Below are positions 1 to 8,671 of a DNA stretch of 52,500 nucleotides, piece by piece; position 1 is the stretch's first letter, and each line of letters begins with the position of its first letter. The stretch spans positions 1-52,500 of the forward strand of contig RFOM01000024.1 in assembly GCA_009926615.1 (NCBI GenBank), read 5' to 3'. A model generated the notes under the pieces. It made no database searches. It was not told the DNA's origin and saw only the letters and a program-made list of their open reading frames with translations. Source of the stretch: Pseudomonadota bacterium. GTDB taxonomy: Bacteria > Bdellovibrionota_B > Oligoflexia > Silvanigrellales > Silvanigrellaceae. Both the position numbers and the translations under genes were made by a program.

Positions 1-1
1 C

Positions 2-826
2 AGCGACGGGCACAGCGGCGACGACGGCTTCGAGAGCGCCATCGTCTTCGAGAGCAACACGCGCCTGGACCTCTACTGCCTCTACCTGCACTGCGTGGGC
101 GCTGTCATGTACCAGACCTTCCTGAGCTTCGACTACACGCTCTTCAACACGCAGTGGATGTTCGTGTCGGGGCTGCTGGCCGGCTGGACCGCGACGGCGC
201 TAGTCAAGACGTGCCAGCGCGTGGGCGCGGAGCGCGTGCGCGGCGCGATGTGGGCTCTGTTCTACGCGAGCGTCGCGCTGGCGATCCAGATCAGCGCGCT
301 CGTGCGCTGGGCGTGGCCCCCGGACGCGAGCGTCGGCGTGCTGGCGACGCTGTACACGCCCGCGTTTCTCGCGGGGGGCTGCTGGACCACGCTCTGCAGC
401 GAGATAGCGTTCACGGGCGTGCGCACGCAGCGCGGCATCCTCTTCGACAGCCGGCGCGCTCTCCCGACGTTCCTCCTCGTGACGGCGGTAGGCGCGCTCT
501 ACAGCTCGCCCGAGTCGCGGCTCAGCGTGCTGACATACATGCAGGGCCTGAGCCGCCTGGCGACGGTGCACCTGCTGCTGCTGGAGCCGGTGCTCAAGTT
601 CGTGAGCATCTACGTGCTCGCGGTCGTGCTCGAGCGCCGCAAGGCGACGGACCTGGTGCTCTCGGTCTGCTTCGTGCAGGGCCTCTTCGCGATCGTGCTC
701 ATGCCCGCGCTCGACGCCGGGGCCATCACCGCGCTCTCCGGGTGCGCCGTGCTGCTGGGGGTGCACGCGACGCGGCTCTTCGGCGCGCGCGAGGGGCGCG
801 ACGCGCGCGCGGCGCAGGGCGCCTGA
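2..826 (+). CDS. Multi-pass membrane protein, 3' part only
   Basis: The reading frame is open from base 2, so the gene begins before this window and only its C-terminal 274 residues or so are seen. The visible part has about six hydrophobic segments (for example around FVSGLLAGWTATALV, ALFYASVALAIQI and AITALSGCAVLLGVHA) separated by short charged loops, and a basic Ala/Arg/Gly-rich tail. It is an integral membrane protein with no motif that I recognise. Base composition is very GC-rich, like the genes up to 8.5 kb. Its stop is followed by a tandem 18-bp repeat and then by the convergent gene ending at 1046. Function unknown; the membrane topology call is firm, the rest is not. Confidence 0.7.
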   Translation, partial: SDGHSGDDGFESAIVFESNTRLDLYCLYLHCVGAVMYQTFLSFDYTLFNTQWMFVSGLLAGWTATALVKTCQRVGAERVRGAMWALFYASVALAIQISALVRWAWPPDASVGVLATLYTPAFLAGGCWTTLCSEIAFTGVRTQRGILFDSRRALPTFLLVTAVGALYSSPESRLSVLTYMQGLSRLATVHLLLLEPVLKFVSIYVLAVVLERRKATDLVLSVCFVQGLFAIVLMPALDAGAITALSGCAVLLGVHATRLFGAREGRDARAAQGA

Positions 827-882
827 GCGCCGGCGCGCGCGGCCGCTTCGTGTGTTTGGCGAGGCTGCTCCGCGTGTCAGTA

Positions 883-936
883 GAGTGATTTATTAAATAT
901 GAGTGATTTATTAAATATGAGTGATTTATTAAATAA
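883..936. repeat. Tandem repeat, 3 x 18 bp, AT-rich
   Basis: Three copies of GAGTGATTTATTAAATAT (the last ends in AA) lie back to back in otherwise very GC-rich DNA between two convergent genes. Each copy carries TTTATT, which on the minus strand is AATAAA, so the array could act as a repeated poly(A) signal for the minus-strand gene ending at 1046. Confidence 0.9.
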
Positions 937-1045
937 GCAAGGGCAATGCTGCAGTTGCGCGCAAAGAAGTCGGCGCGCAGGCGGCGCGCGGGTCTCGCAC
1001 GCAACCCGCCTACGGGCTCGGCGTGTGTGGGACTGCTCCGCGCGG

Positions 1046-2386
1046 CTAACGCTCCAGTTTCCTCAGCGTCTGCAAAAGATGCCACGCGGTGCTGTCCGAC
1101 ATAGTCGCGACCCTCCGAAGCAGCTCGGCCCGCGCTCCTTGCACGTCGGCACAGTGCCTGGGGGGTCGGCTCGTCGACGCTTCGCCCGCTTCGTCCGCGT
1201 CGTCCGCGTCGTCTGCGTCGTCCGCTTCGTCCGCGTCGTCCGCGTCGTCCGCTTCGTCCGCGTCGTCCGCGTCGTCCGCTTCGTCCGCGTCGTCCGCTTC
1301 GTCCGCTTCGCCCTCTGATTCATCATCACAGTCCGAGGCGCTCTGTTGACTATCCGAACTGTCGTCTGTGGATCCTTCGTCCTCATCGTCGATATTGGTT
1401 GGAGGCTTGTACTCTTTGTCACGACGGTCTACTCTTTCTGTTTTCTGCTTTATGTTCCAATGCTTGCTCGAAATCGGCAGAGTAACGGTTTCTGTTTCGC
1501 CGTCAATCTCAGTGTGTGTATTTGCAGGATTGTAAGTTACCCTCGCGTCCAAAGCGCGCATCTCCTTGATGATTTCAAGTGTCAAGTTCTTCCTAAGGTA
1601 TAGAATAATGCTCGGACACCCGTTAATCGATCTTTGTTCGACAACCCGAAGTATGTAGCGCGAATTCTGAAAATCAAGGTACACAATGTCGCCTGGATTG
1701 TAAGTAGCTGTCCGCGGCACTTTGATTCTGATGACCAACGCACTTCTCTCCATTTCTCGGATGGCAAAGTCAGCCAGCTTTTTCAGCACACGTAGCTCCG
1801 ACATGTATTTCTGCACATCCTTGACTGCCCTCCTGCGCTTTACCGCTGCATCTACTAGGTTCTTTGTCTTCAAATTGAGCTTTGCGACTCTGGTAGTCTC
1901 CAGCAGGCTGCACATCTGTACGTTCAACAGTTTCATGGGCCCCAAAGAAGGATTGATCGGGTGCACATCACCGTGATACACACTCGGGTCAAAAATTTTC
2001 CTGGATCTTCGCTTTCTTTTGTCACCGACTGGTTCTATGAAAGATGGCCGTTCCTCGTCCGGGGACAAAATGCCCTGTATCATACACGAAAGTTCGTCAT
2101 CTGCGGAGTGCGGATTAAGTTCGTCGTCCTCTTCCTCGTCCCATGCGTCAACCACACGCTTTGTCTTGGGCGACGTTAACATTTTTTCTTTTCGAAGTCT
2201 CGTGATGTTTGAAATTATATTTTTCACCCGTCTGTCGAGCATTGCTACCCTTTCGTTGGGCGACAGCCCTTGGAATTCTCGAACCACGCTTTCAAATGGA
2301 TCGTAGAACAAACTACCACCAACGTCGCCACCACCGCCACCACCATCACCGCCACCACCAGCTCCAGCGTTTTCCACTGACGTCAT
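1046..2386 (-). CDS. Basic/acidic two-part protein with Asp/Ala/Glu-repeat tail
   Basis: A 446-residue protein with no family that I recognise. Order of parts: a Gly/Asp-rich start (residues 8-24), a charged region, an NLS-like basic stretch (KRKRRSRK, near 125-130), a helical middle rich in Lys/Arg and Leu, a beta-rich piece (NPGDIVYLDFQNSRYILRVV), then an acidic low-complexity tail of DDADEA-type units encoded by 9-bp repeats at about 1172-1312, and a short helical C-terminus. Such a layout suits a nuclear, DNA-binding or chromatin-associated protein, but that is inference. A TATA-like ACTTATAAG lies 35-44 nt before the ATG, and a second TATA with the GTTGGAGAC element lies further upstream. 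Confidence 0.75.
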   Translation of the reverse strand: MTSVENAGAGGGGDGGGGGGDVGGSLFYDPFESVVREFQGLSPNERVAMLDRRVKNIISNITRLRKEKMLTSPKTKRVVDAWDEEEDDELNPHSADDELSCMIQGILSPDEERPSFIEPVGDKRKRRSRKIFDPSVYHGDVHPINPSLGPMKLLNVQMCSLLETTRVAKLNLKTKNLVDAAVKRRRAVKDVQKYMSELRVLKKLADFAIREMERSALVIRIKVPRTATYNPGDIVYLDFQNSRYILRVVEQRSINGCPSIILYLRKNLTLEIIKEMRALDARVTYNPANTHTEIDGETETVTLPISSKHWNIKQKTERVDRRDKEYKPPTNIDDEDEGSTDDSSDSQQSASDCDDESEGEADEADDADEADDADDADEADDADDADEADDADDADDADEAGEASTSRPPRHCADVQGARAELLRRVATMSDSTAWHLLQTLRKLER

Positions 2387-2420
2387 TTGTTTCCTGCAAG
2401 AACTGCTCTTACGTACAGTT

Positions 2421-2430
2421 TCTTATAAGT
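2421..2430 (-). promoter_or_regulatory. Proximal TATA box of the gene at 1046-2386
   Basis: The minus strand reads ACTTATAAGA about 35-44 nt before the ATG at 2386, the usual distance seen for other genes in this window. Confidence 0.5.
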
Positions 2431-2520
2431 ATGTTTTGTCTCGATTGCGTGCTCTGTGACGCCGCCAACACTTTCACTGGTTTGCAGCCGTGTCCACTAG
2501 CCTCGAAGCCATCGTGAGTT

Positions 2521-2554
2521 CTTTATAGGGCGGTCTCGTCTGCCAGTCTCCAAC
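2521..2554 (-). promoter_or_regulatory. Distal TATA box with GTTGGAGAC element
   Basis: On the minus strand GTTGGAGACTGGC (2546-2554 and onward) precedes CCCTATAAAG (2521-2530). The same element precedes a TATA-like box at 41 kb. The next large minus-strand gene starts at 2386, so this may be a second, distal promoter for it. Confidence 0.45.
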
Positions 2555-2589
2555 TTCGGCCCGCGCCGCAGTGTCCCTCAGGCGCAGAG

Positions 2590-3024
2590 TTATAGTATGC
2601 GTCTGCGTTTGACGAGGCGGACGACGTCAACCTCGCTGGCGGTGACGCGCGTGAGGCGGTCGTGTACGTCGATGACAAGCAAGAGCCTGTTGTCCTGGAG
2701 CACGGCGCGGAGGTCGCGGACACGGGCGGGGCTGTATGCCTGGATGCTGCGCATGGCGCTCAGGGACACAAGGGGGCTCGGCCCGGCGAGGGTGCAGCTG
2801 ATGCGGATGACATTGTCGCAGAGGACCACGAGCGTGCTGGCGAGGTTGATGATCTCGAGCTCGGCCTGTGCGACAAGGAGGATGTTCTCGACAAGGACGC
2901 GGTCGTCGTGCGCGAGTGGCGCGAGCACGGACTCGGGGACGTCGTTGTTGAGGTCCTTCTGCAGCATAACGCCGAGGGAGCCGGACTCGCGCATGGCGCG
3001 GCGGCATTTAAATATGGTTGCCAT
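2590..3024 (-). CDS. Small unassigned protein, 144 aa
   Basis: The frame stays open upstream to 3156, but the ATG at 3024 (MATIFKCRRAM) is preferred because it removes the overlap with the frameshifted gene at 3078-3720. The protein is mixed alpha/beta in look, with hydrophobic stretches (LEIINLASTLVVLCDNVIRI, LLLVIDVHDRL) and a basic end (VKRRRIL). No signal peptide or membrane segment is clear, and I recognise no family. It belongs to a run of minus-strand genes from 8035 down to 1046 that includes the capsid gene, so a structural or assembly role is possible but unsupported. Confidence 0.6.
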   Translation of the reverse strand: MATIFKCRRAMRESGSLGVMLQKDLNNDVPESVLAPLAHDDRVLVENILLVAQAELEIINLASTLVVLCDNVIRISCTLAGPSPLVSLSAMRSIQAYSPARVRDLRAVLQDNRLLLVIDVHDRLTRVTASEVDVVRLVKRRRIL

Positions 3025-3077
3025 GGCTGTGGATGTTTGCACGCGCGGCGGCTTCGCCGTTTTGCGCGGCCTGCGCG

Positions 3078-3720
3078 CTACGTGCACGTCGTGAGGTATG
3101 GATTCGAGGCCTCGGGCGGGGGCGCGGTCTTCGTGCGCACGTGACGGCGAAAGCACGGGCCGGGCCTGCTCGGGAGCAGGTCTCTTGCCCTGAGCTCGAG
3201 AGCGCTCTTCTCCTGCAGACTCGACACGCTAGCTTGCAGCGCGGGCAGCTGGCGCACGATGTACGGGCTGGCGCCCGCCGGGGCCCCGGGCGGCCCCTCG
3301 GGCCCCCGCGCGGCTCCGACAGGCGCGGGGCCCGGCCCGGCGGCGGTCGCGATGCGGTACTCGACGGCGGTGGGCGCGAACTTCACGCTGTACTTGGCGG
3401 CCGGGGGCGTGCCCGGCGCCGCCGCGGGCCGCGCGAACCAGCCGAAGAGCGCGCGCAGCGGGGTCAGCACGACGAGGTACGGGTTGGTCGCGGCGGTCGC
3501 GGCGGGTCGCGGCGGGCGCGGCGGGCGCGGCGGGCGCGGCGGTGAGCTCGGCGGGCGCGGCGGTGAGCTCGGCGGGCGCGGCGGTGAGCTCGGCGGGCGC
3601 GGCGGCGCCGGCGCTGCCCTCCGGCTCCGCCGCCCCAGCCGCCGCCTGCACGAGCTCGCGTGCTTGCAGCATGCGCGTGCGCAGGTCGCCCATGCCGGAC
3701 GTGCTTGTCTCCGGGAACAT
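3078..3720 (-). CDS. Alanine/proline-rich protein interrupted by a +1 frameshift
   Basis: Two overlapping frames read as one gene. The first starts at the ATG at 3720 (MFPETSTSGMGDLRTRM) and runs into three AELTAAP repeats and an AAP run. A second frame then carries AATAATNPYLVVLTPLRALF to a stop at 3078. On the minus strand the junction reads GCGACCC then GCCGCGACCGCCGCGACC, so one extra C near 3504-3506 breaks an otherwise clean GCC-GCG-ACC repeat; removing it gives one 213-residue protein. The C-terminal part has a Pro/Gly-rich stretch and a helical segment (LPALQASVSSLQEKSALELR). A CTATAAAAGG box lies 11-21 nt upstream. Sequencing error, true mutation and slippage are all possible. Function unknown. 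Confidence 0.6.
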
Positions 3721-3730
3721 GGCTCAGACT

Positions 3731-3741
3731 CCTTTTATAGG
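3731..3741 (-). promoter_or_regulatory. TATA box, CTATAAAAGG
   Basis: A near-consensus TATA box on the minus strand just upstream of the ATG at 3720. Confidence 0.6.
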
Positions 3742-3781
3742 CGTTCCCTGGACTCGCGCGGACAAACCTTGCTTATCAAAA

Positions 3782-3787
3782 TTTATT
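3782..3787 (-). terminator. Poly(A) signal after the capsid gene
   Basis: AATAAA on the minus strand about 100 nt after the stop at 3888, in a short AT-rich patch between GC-rich genes. Confidence 0.5.
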
Positions 3788-3887
3788 TAAAAAAAATGTT
3801 CAAAAAAAATTAGGGAACAGGACGCGCAAATTCACGGGAACCGCCCGCGCGCCCAGCACGCGCTCGCCCGCGGAAAGCTCGCGTGCT

Positions 3888-6323
3888 TCAAATTTTCTGC
3901 TTCTGCATGACCACCTGCCGCGCGGTCTGCAGCAGGCCACGGCCCTCGCGCACGCTTGCCACTCCTACATAAGAGGGCCCGAGATGCCCGCTGCCCTGGT
4001 ACTCCTCGCGCTGCCCCTTGCTGTTGATCACGCACATCTGGCCGCTGAAGCTGAACTGGTTCAGACTGGTCTCGTCTGCAATAGCTTGTGAGCCAGGGGT
4101 GCCAGCAATCGCATGCATCCCTTTCCAGCCGTCGACACCAAGCCTATCGTAGTACATTTTGTAGACCTGGTATATCTCGTCGGTGGCCCACGCACAATGC
4201 GTTTCGTTATCCGGAGCGAAGCAGGAATGTCTCAATATGTCTGGGCATCGGAGCCCGCGGTCCGGCACGGTGTTTGCGCTTTCTATCTTTGTTGGGTGGA
4301 AAACAACGGGATTGGGGAAGGAGTCAAAGGAGTTATTGTGCACGGGTAGCGCAAACACGAGCATGCTCGGCCCTGCGTACGGACGCGTGGAATCGACGGT
4401 GGCGTCGCGGAAGTTCTTGATGTCCGATGTGTCCCAGCGCATGATTCGCGAATCATACCCTCCTGAGTACCCGTCGAACGCCACGTCAAAGGCCCGGATC
4501 AAGTTGCGATCGTTGATGACCATAGCGCGCTCGTGGTACTTGTAACTCATGCCCCAGATTCCGTGCTGCGTGTCGTCGTACACTGACAGCTCAGTCTGGC
4601 CCCAAAACGTCGCCCCGAGCTCATCCGGGCCGCCCCCGCGCCCGATAATCAGGCTGAGCATATTGTGCTCTATGTTTGGTCGCAGCAGGAACAGGTCGCA
4701 TGGGAATACGACGCTTGAGTCTTGCTTTATAGGCGTTCCAGTGTCAGTTTGTTTAACATAATTTTGAAGGGCGTCAGGTATGATGGCATTAGCGGCAGCC
4801 ATAATCTCGTGTTTACTCAAATTCATTGTGTGAAATATGAATAGAACTGCCAATTTTATATAGGTTTCCAATGCAGTTGCATTGTTTTCATCACTGGCCA
4901 CCGTAAATTTAAACTGAGAAAAGGTTTCTTGCTCGCTAGCGTGAATCACTTCGAGAGGTTTCAAGAATTTCGGACATCTCCTTTCGGCAAATTCGGTTTC
5001 GTCAACTACAGGCCAGAATCCAAGCCAAGCACCGATCTTCCAAACATTGTACGGTGTGATTTGACCATCTGCAGCTTGACCATTTAGACAATTTTGATAT
5101 TGTGCACGAACAATTTCGTTTAAGGGTTGCTGAAGATTTCGTGTATAAAATTGAGTGGTACTGCCAGCTTGTATTTCCTCCAAAAACTCATTCAAACTAT
5201 CAACACTGTCCTTGAATACCGGCATGCTAGCCGTCCAGATCTGGTGCCATGAAAGATAGAACATGGAATCGCGCGACTGGTCATAGAACTCGTAACGGTT
5301 GAAAATGTTCTCGTTGGTCCACGGTATGCGGTAGTGCTCACTGACACGCACGCGGCGGCGCAAGAGGTCGCGGGGGGCGGTGCCGGCGTCGAGACTGAAC
5401 TTCCGGGAGTTGATAAAGCTCAAGCCCCGGTACGACGGAAGCTCCGGGCCGTTCGCGAGCCTCTGCTTGCCGTCGGGGCCGGTGGTCAAGTACATGGTCT
5501 TCTCCGGGAGCATGGTAAGGCCCTTGCTGAGGTTTCGGTTGCAGAGGATGAAGGTCGGGGGCTTGCTACCCCAAGTCTGGAGATGGTTCTTAGCATCCTC
5601 GATGAGGTAGTCGAGTGCGTTCTCGTTTTTGGAGAAAAACCCGAAAAGGTCGGTGTAGACACGGCAGTTCTGCGCGGTGGTCCGGGACTGGTCGTAGTAC
5701 TTCTCGTCGACCTGTTTTTGGTACGAGGGGGCGGTCAGGAGGGCCATATGGACGTCCAGGTCGTTTGTCAGCTGGATAGAGCCGACAAGCTGCTGGAGCT
5801 GCTTTTTGAAGTTGTCCATGCCGGCGGGGCTCATCATGAAGTTGTGCTCCATAGCGATGGCCAGACCCTGGCGCACGACGTAGCCAGAGAACGTGCGCTT
5901 GCTCTGTGGGAGCACACGCGCTGCTGCCTCGTACGGGACACGGCTGGCGACGCCCTCGTCGAACTGGTAGACGTTCCATTTGATCTTCCTGTCCGGTTGA
6001 TCGAGGTAGTGGTACGGCAGAATGTTGTTCGTGAACGGGCTGTAGGTGGCATCCGTGATGAGGCCGTCGATGCGGTCCGTGAGGAATGTGTTGGGACCGC
6101 GGAGAACGTCCGGAAGGTGCCAGCGCTGGTGGCGCTTGTTGCGCTGCGAGTCAAACTTGATTTCGCGTGCGGCGGGCCCGAAGATGTTCTCGTAGGCGGC
6201 AATCTGTGCATCTGTGGAGATGTCTCGCACCGTGCCGTCGCCATCACGACTCATGTTTCCGGTAGTGAGGTAGCTAGCATCTCCGATTTCGCGGGCAGCT
6301 TGTTCCATGCCTGCAGACGACAT
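3888..6323 (-). CDS. Putative HK97-fold major capsid protein
   Basis: An 811-residue protein that I read as an HK97-type major capsid protein with an insertion, as in mirusviruses. An N-terminal arm (1-100) is followed by an E-loop-like part (about 110-150) and a long spine-helix-like segment (about 155-195, with MEHNFMMSPAGMDNFKKQL). Next comes PPTFILCNRNLSKGL (about 255-270) and a Pro-Ser-Tyr-Arg-Gly-Leu element, typical of the A/P domains. Residues about 370-530 are encoded by clearly AT-richer DNA and may be the inserted tower domain. A conserved-looking block WGQTELSVYDD and HGIWGMSYKYHERA (about 590-620) follows. The protein ends in a GHLGPSYVGVASV region. It is much longer than phage HK97 capsid proteins and shorter than herpesvirus ones (about 1300). 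The gene upstream at 6391-7431 may be transcribed with it. A double-jelly-roll capsid is not suggested. Confidence 0.68.
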   Translation of the reverse strand: MSSAGMEQAAREIGDASYLTTGNMSRDGDGTVRDISTDAQIAAYENIFGPAAREIKFDSQRNKRHQRWHLPDVLRGPNTFLTDRIDGLITDATYSPFTNNILPYHYLDQPDRKIKWNVYQFDEGVASRVPYEAAARVLPQSKRTFSGYVVRQGLAIAMEHNFMMSPAGMDNFKKQLQQLVGSIQLTNDLDVHMALLTAPSYQKQVDEKYYDQSRTTAQNCRVYTDLFGFFSKNENALDYLIEDAKNHLQTWGSKPPTFILCNRNLSKGLTMLPEKTMYLTTGPDGKQRLANGPELPSYRGLSFINSRKFSLDAGTAPRDLLRRRVRVSEHYRIPWTNENIFNRYEFYDQSRDSMFYLSWHQIWTASMPVFKDSVDSLNEFLEEIQAGSTTQFYTRNLQQPLNEIVRAQYQNCLNGQAADGQITPYNVWKIGAWLGFWPVVDETEFAERRCPKFLKPLEVIHASEQETFSQFKFTVASDENNATALETYIKLAVLFIFHTMNLSKHEIMAAANAIIPDALQNYVKQTDTGTPIKQDSSVVFPCDLFLLRPNIEHNMLSLIIGRGGGPDELGATFWGQTELSVYDDTQHGIWGMSYKYHERAMVINDRNLIRAFDVAFDGYSGGYDSRIMRWDTSDIKNFRDATVDSTRPYAGPSMLVFALPVHNNSFDSFPNPVVFHPTKIESANTVPDRGLRCPDILRHSCFAPDNETHCAWATDEIYQVYKMYYDRLGVDGWKGMHAIAGTPGSQAIADETSLNQFSFSGQMCVINSKGQREEYQGSGHLGPSYVGVASVREGRGLLQTARQVVMQKQKI

Positions 6324-6390
6324 AGTACTTGCTTTGCGTTAAATATCAAAAGTTGTAAAATAGATAAAGTGCATGGTCGCTGTAGCTTGC

Positions 6391-7431
6391 TCACAGCCGC
6401 ATGCGTTTGTGTGGATCCTCGGGCAGACGCGCAGTGGCGCCGAGCGCGATGGCAGCGCCGCATGTCGGACAGCTTGTCTCGTTGTCCTCCGCGTGCGGAA
6501 CTGGCGCCTGGACGTCGGCGAGGGTGACGGGCACGGCGGTGTGGTCGACGACGAGGAAGATCCAGTCTTCGCGGTCTAAGCGTTCTAGTGCCTCCGCCTC
6601 AAAGCGCCCCGAGGGCATCTGGCGGACAAACTCGCGGAAGGAGAGGACCGTGTTGTTGTAGAGCTGAACGATGTCGGAACGCTGGCGCTGGGACGCGTAG
6701 ACGCCCTGTCGCTCGCAGGTCTCCTTCTTCTGAAAAAGCTTGCTGGCAAGCAGGCACATGCGGTCGCGGAGCTCGGTGGTGGTGTCGAGGCGGAAGAGCA
6801 GACGCGTCAGCGCGTGATTGCCGCGGTGGAGCCAAAACGTCATCTCTTGAGCCTGGTCCTCGATCGAAGAGCGGTCCTGAGAAATGTGTCGGAGGAGCAC
6901 GCGCGCCCACTTGTTGGCGTTGGGATCCCTGCGAAGCTCGCGCATGTTCTGCTCGAGCTTCTCCTCGACCTCCTTGAAGTTTTGGTAGTTCTTGAGCAGC
7001 GGCAGGACGTGCTCGAGCACAACCTCGCTCATGGCACTCTCGATGCCGTGGCTGATGTCAAACTTCTCGTCGCGCTTCAGTGCGTAGCGGTGCTCCCAGA
7101 GCTCCGCGGTCTTGACGACCCAGTCGACGAGCAGGCCGGGGTCGGCGAGCTTGACGAGCATGGCAGAGTTGGTCTCGATGTTCTTGTCGAGGAACGCCTG
7201 CAGGTGCTTCTGGAGCGCGTCCCGTGTGAGCAGCGTCGCGTTGTCTTGCTCGTTGTTCACGGAGCGCCGCGTCCAGACGCTCGGGAGCAGGTTGCCGTTC
7301 GTATCGCGGACGCGACTGTTCGCGAGGGCGGCGATGTCGGTGCTCGTCTTCATGTCCATGCGCTTGAGGTTGCTGAGGCGCTGCATGAGCTTCCCCATCG
7401 CGGCGCTATCGTACTGGAACGGCGTCGCCAT
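6391..7431 (-). CDS. Helical protein next to the capsid gene, possible virion component
   Basis: A 346-residue, mostly helical soluble protein lying 67 nt upstream of the capsid gene on the same strand. It begins MATPFQYDSAAMGKLMQRL, has a charged helical middle (KEVEEKLEQNMRELRRD) and ends with a single CPTCGAA knuckle, which is half of a zinc-ribbon-like pair, and a basic tail. I recognise no family. Its position suggests a capsid-associated, scaffold or triplex-like part, but the sequence alone does not show that. A TATATA box lies 14-19 nt before the ATG. Confidence 0.7.
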   Translation of the reverse strand: MATPFQYDSAAMGKLMQRLSNLKRMDMKTSTDIAALANSRVRDTNGNLLPSVWTRRSVNNEQDNATLLTRDALQKHLQAFLDKNIETNSAMLVKLADPGLLVDWVVKTAELWEHRYALKRDEKFDISHGIESAMSEVVLEHVLPLLKNYQNFKEVEEKLEQNMRELRRDPNANKWARVLLRHISQDRSSIEDQAQEMTFWLHRGNHALTRLLFRLDTTTELRDRMCLLASKLFQKKETCERQGVYASQRQRSDIVQLYNNTVLSFREFVRQMPSGRFEAEALERLDREDWIFLVVDHTAVPVTLADVQAPVPHAEDNETSCPTCGAAIALGATARLPEDPHKRMRL

Positions 7432-7444
7432 GAACGAGCGCCGG

Positions 7445-7450
7445 TATATA
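7445..7450 (-). promoter_or_regulatory. TATA box
   Basis: TATATA on the minus strand, 14-19 nt before the ATG at 7431 and in very GC-rich surroundings. Confidence 0.55.
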
Positions 7451-7465
7451 CTTGGCCGCCGCTTG

Positions 7466-8035
7466 TCACGGCTTCGCGTGCGGGGCGTCGGAAAGCGCGC
7501 GAAATCGTCGCCCGAGCCCGCCGAGCAGGTCGCTCCGGACGAGGATGAGCGTCAACAGGCACGTAAAGAGGCACGCCAGCAGCGCCGTGCACGCCACGGC
7601 GCGCGCTGTCGCCTCGGCGCAGGCGGCGTCTCCCGACCGCTCGAACGGCGCACGCTTCGCCGCGAGCGCCTCGGGTGCCGGACGATGCAAGGACACCAGC
7701 TGGCCGCCTGTGAGGTACGGGTCTGCCTCGTCCCAAATGAACTGGTGCAGGCGCCGCGCGCTCTGGGATGACGTCCTTGTCCTCTCGGGCGGGGCCTGCG
7801 GCGGGCGCCACAGCGGCTCGCCATCCTTGCACGCATGCGGGAAGAACGCTGCATGTGAGCAGTTCCAGCGGTACAAGCCGTGGTACGTACGGTTGTGCCC
7901 GAGCTCGGAAAGCATGATGCCGCGCAGACGCAGCTCGCGCGCGAGCTCGAGCTCGGGCCGCTGCTCCATGCGTGCGCTGGCGGAAACCAGGAGGAGCGTC
8001 CAGAGCATGTAGCCGAGCGCGCGGCGGGAGCGCAT
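7466..8035 (-). CDS. Small type I membrane glycoprotein
   Basis: A 189-residue protein with a signal peptide (MRSRRALGYMLWTLLLVSASA), an ectodomain with sequons NRT and NCS and a few cysteines, one C-terminal membrane segment (AVACTALLACLFTCLLTLIL, near 145-166) and a short basic cytosolic tail. This is the layout of a viral envelope or cell-surface glycoprotein. No family recognised. It ends 35 nt before the start of the gene at 6391-7431 and is divergent from the small gene at 8167. Confidence 0.65.
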   Translation of the reverse strand: MRSRRALGYMLWTLLLVSASARMEQRPELELARELRLRGIMLSELGHNRTYHGLYRWNCSHAAFFPHACKDGEPLWRPPQAPPERTRTSSQSARRLHQFIWDEADPYLTGGQLVSLHRPAPEALAAKRAPFERSGDAACAEATARAVACTALLACLFTCLLTLILVRSDLLGGLGRRFRALSDAPHAKP

Positions 8036-8166
8036 GGCGGGAGCGTCTGAAGTAGTCCGAGCGATGTTTCCGCAGGACCAAGAATTACCGAGTCTCAGAG
8101 AGCACGAGGTAAAAACAGCGTGAACTGTTGCCGTTTTCGAGTGCGGTACATAAGACTCGGAGTGGC

Positions 8167-8535
8167 ATGTCCGCGTTACTGCGCGGAGTGCACAAGGAAG
8201 TGGACATGGCGCACCTCGAGCGCTGTCTGCACAGGGTGCTGGAAATCGACCGCCGCGGCGGGCGCTTGTTCCAGCGCGACAACGAGACGGTGGTGCTCAT
8301 GGACTGCAACAACTTCTCCTCCGAGCACATTGAGTGTTTGCAGATCGTGTACCCACAGCTGATGGTGACAGTCGTACAGTCCGATACCAGCGCGAGCGGT
8401 TTCTTGATCCTCTTCCAGCTTGCGTCTTCTGCATTCCGCAGGACTGCCGCGCAGCTCGCTTTTCACCTCATTATTTTTGCGTGTAGTCTCTACGCGCTCG
8501 CCATTGCGCACGCGCGGCAGTCGGCCCTCCACTAG
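8167..8535 (+). CDS. Small tail-anchored protein
   Basis: The ATG at 8167 (MSALLRGVHKEVD) is chosen because ACATAAGA lies about 14-21 nt upstream; the frame is open from 8128 but without a better start. The 122-residue product has a soluble N-terminal part (repeated hydrophobic and charged strands, CLQIVYPQLMVTVVQ) and one hydrophobic segment close to the C-terminus (AFHLIIFACSLYALAIAHA), so it is probably tail-anchored in a host membrane. Function unknown. Confidence 0.55.
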   Translation: MSALLRGVHKEVDMAHLERCLHRVLEIDRRGGRLFQRDNETVVLMDCNNFSSEHIECLQIVYPQLMVTVVQSDTSASGFLILFQLASSAFRRTAAQLAFHLIIFACSLYALAIAHARQSALH

Positions 8536-8671
8536 GATGCTGGTGGAAACTGTCGCGCTAGATTGGCCTGTGTGCTCGTAAAATCGTCGGCTGGAGAGCC
8601 ACTAGGGTTTGAGCACAAGGCTGTCGCGCGGACTATTTTATTGATTATCTATATTTACGAGTGGAGTGACT

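Noticed and set aside
154..888. Long Arg-rich plus-strand frame overlapping the first membrane protein
   Set aside because: It is a shadow of the GC-rich real gene: the product is Arg/Ala/Gly-rich without any fold pattern.
2474..2512. A 12-codon frame just after the distal TATA box
   Set aside because: It starts too close to the TATA box to be in the transcript and is too short to support.
3734..4739. A 14-bp identity (TTTATAGGCGTTCC) between the promoter at 3734 and capsid coding DNA at 4726
   Set aside because: Matches of this length are expected a few times by chance in 52 kb, so it is not evidence for an internal promoter.
5334..6527. Plus-strand frame of about 400 codons opposite the capsid gene
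   Set aside because: Val/Glu/Arg/Leu-biased antisense shadow; the minus strand has the better protein and codon pattern.
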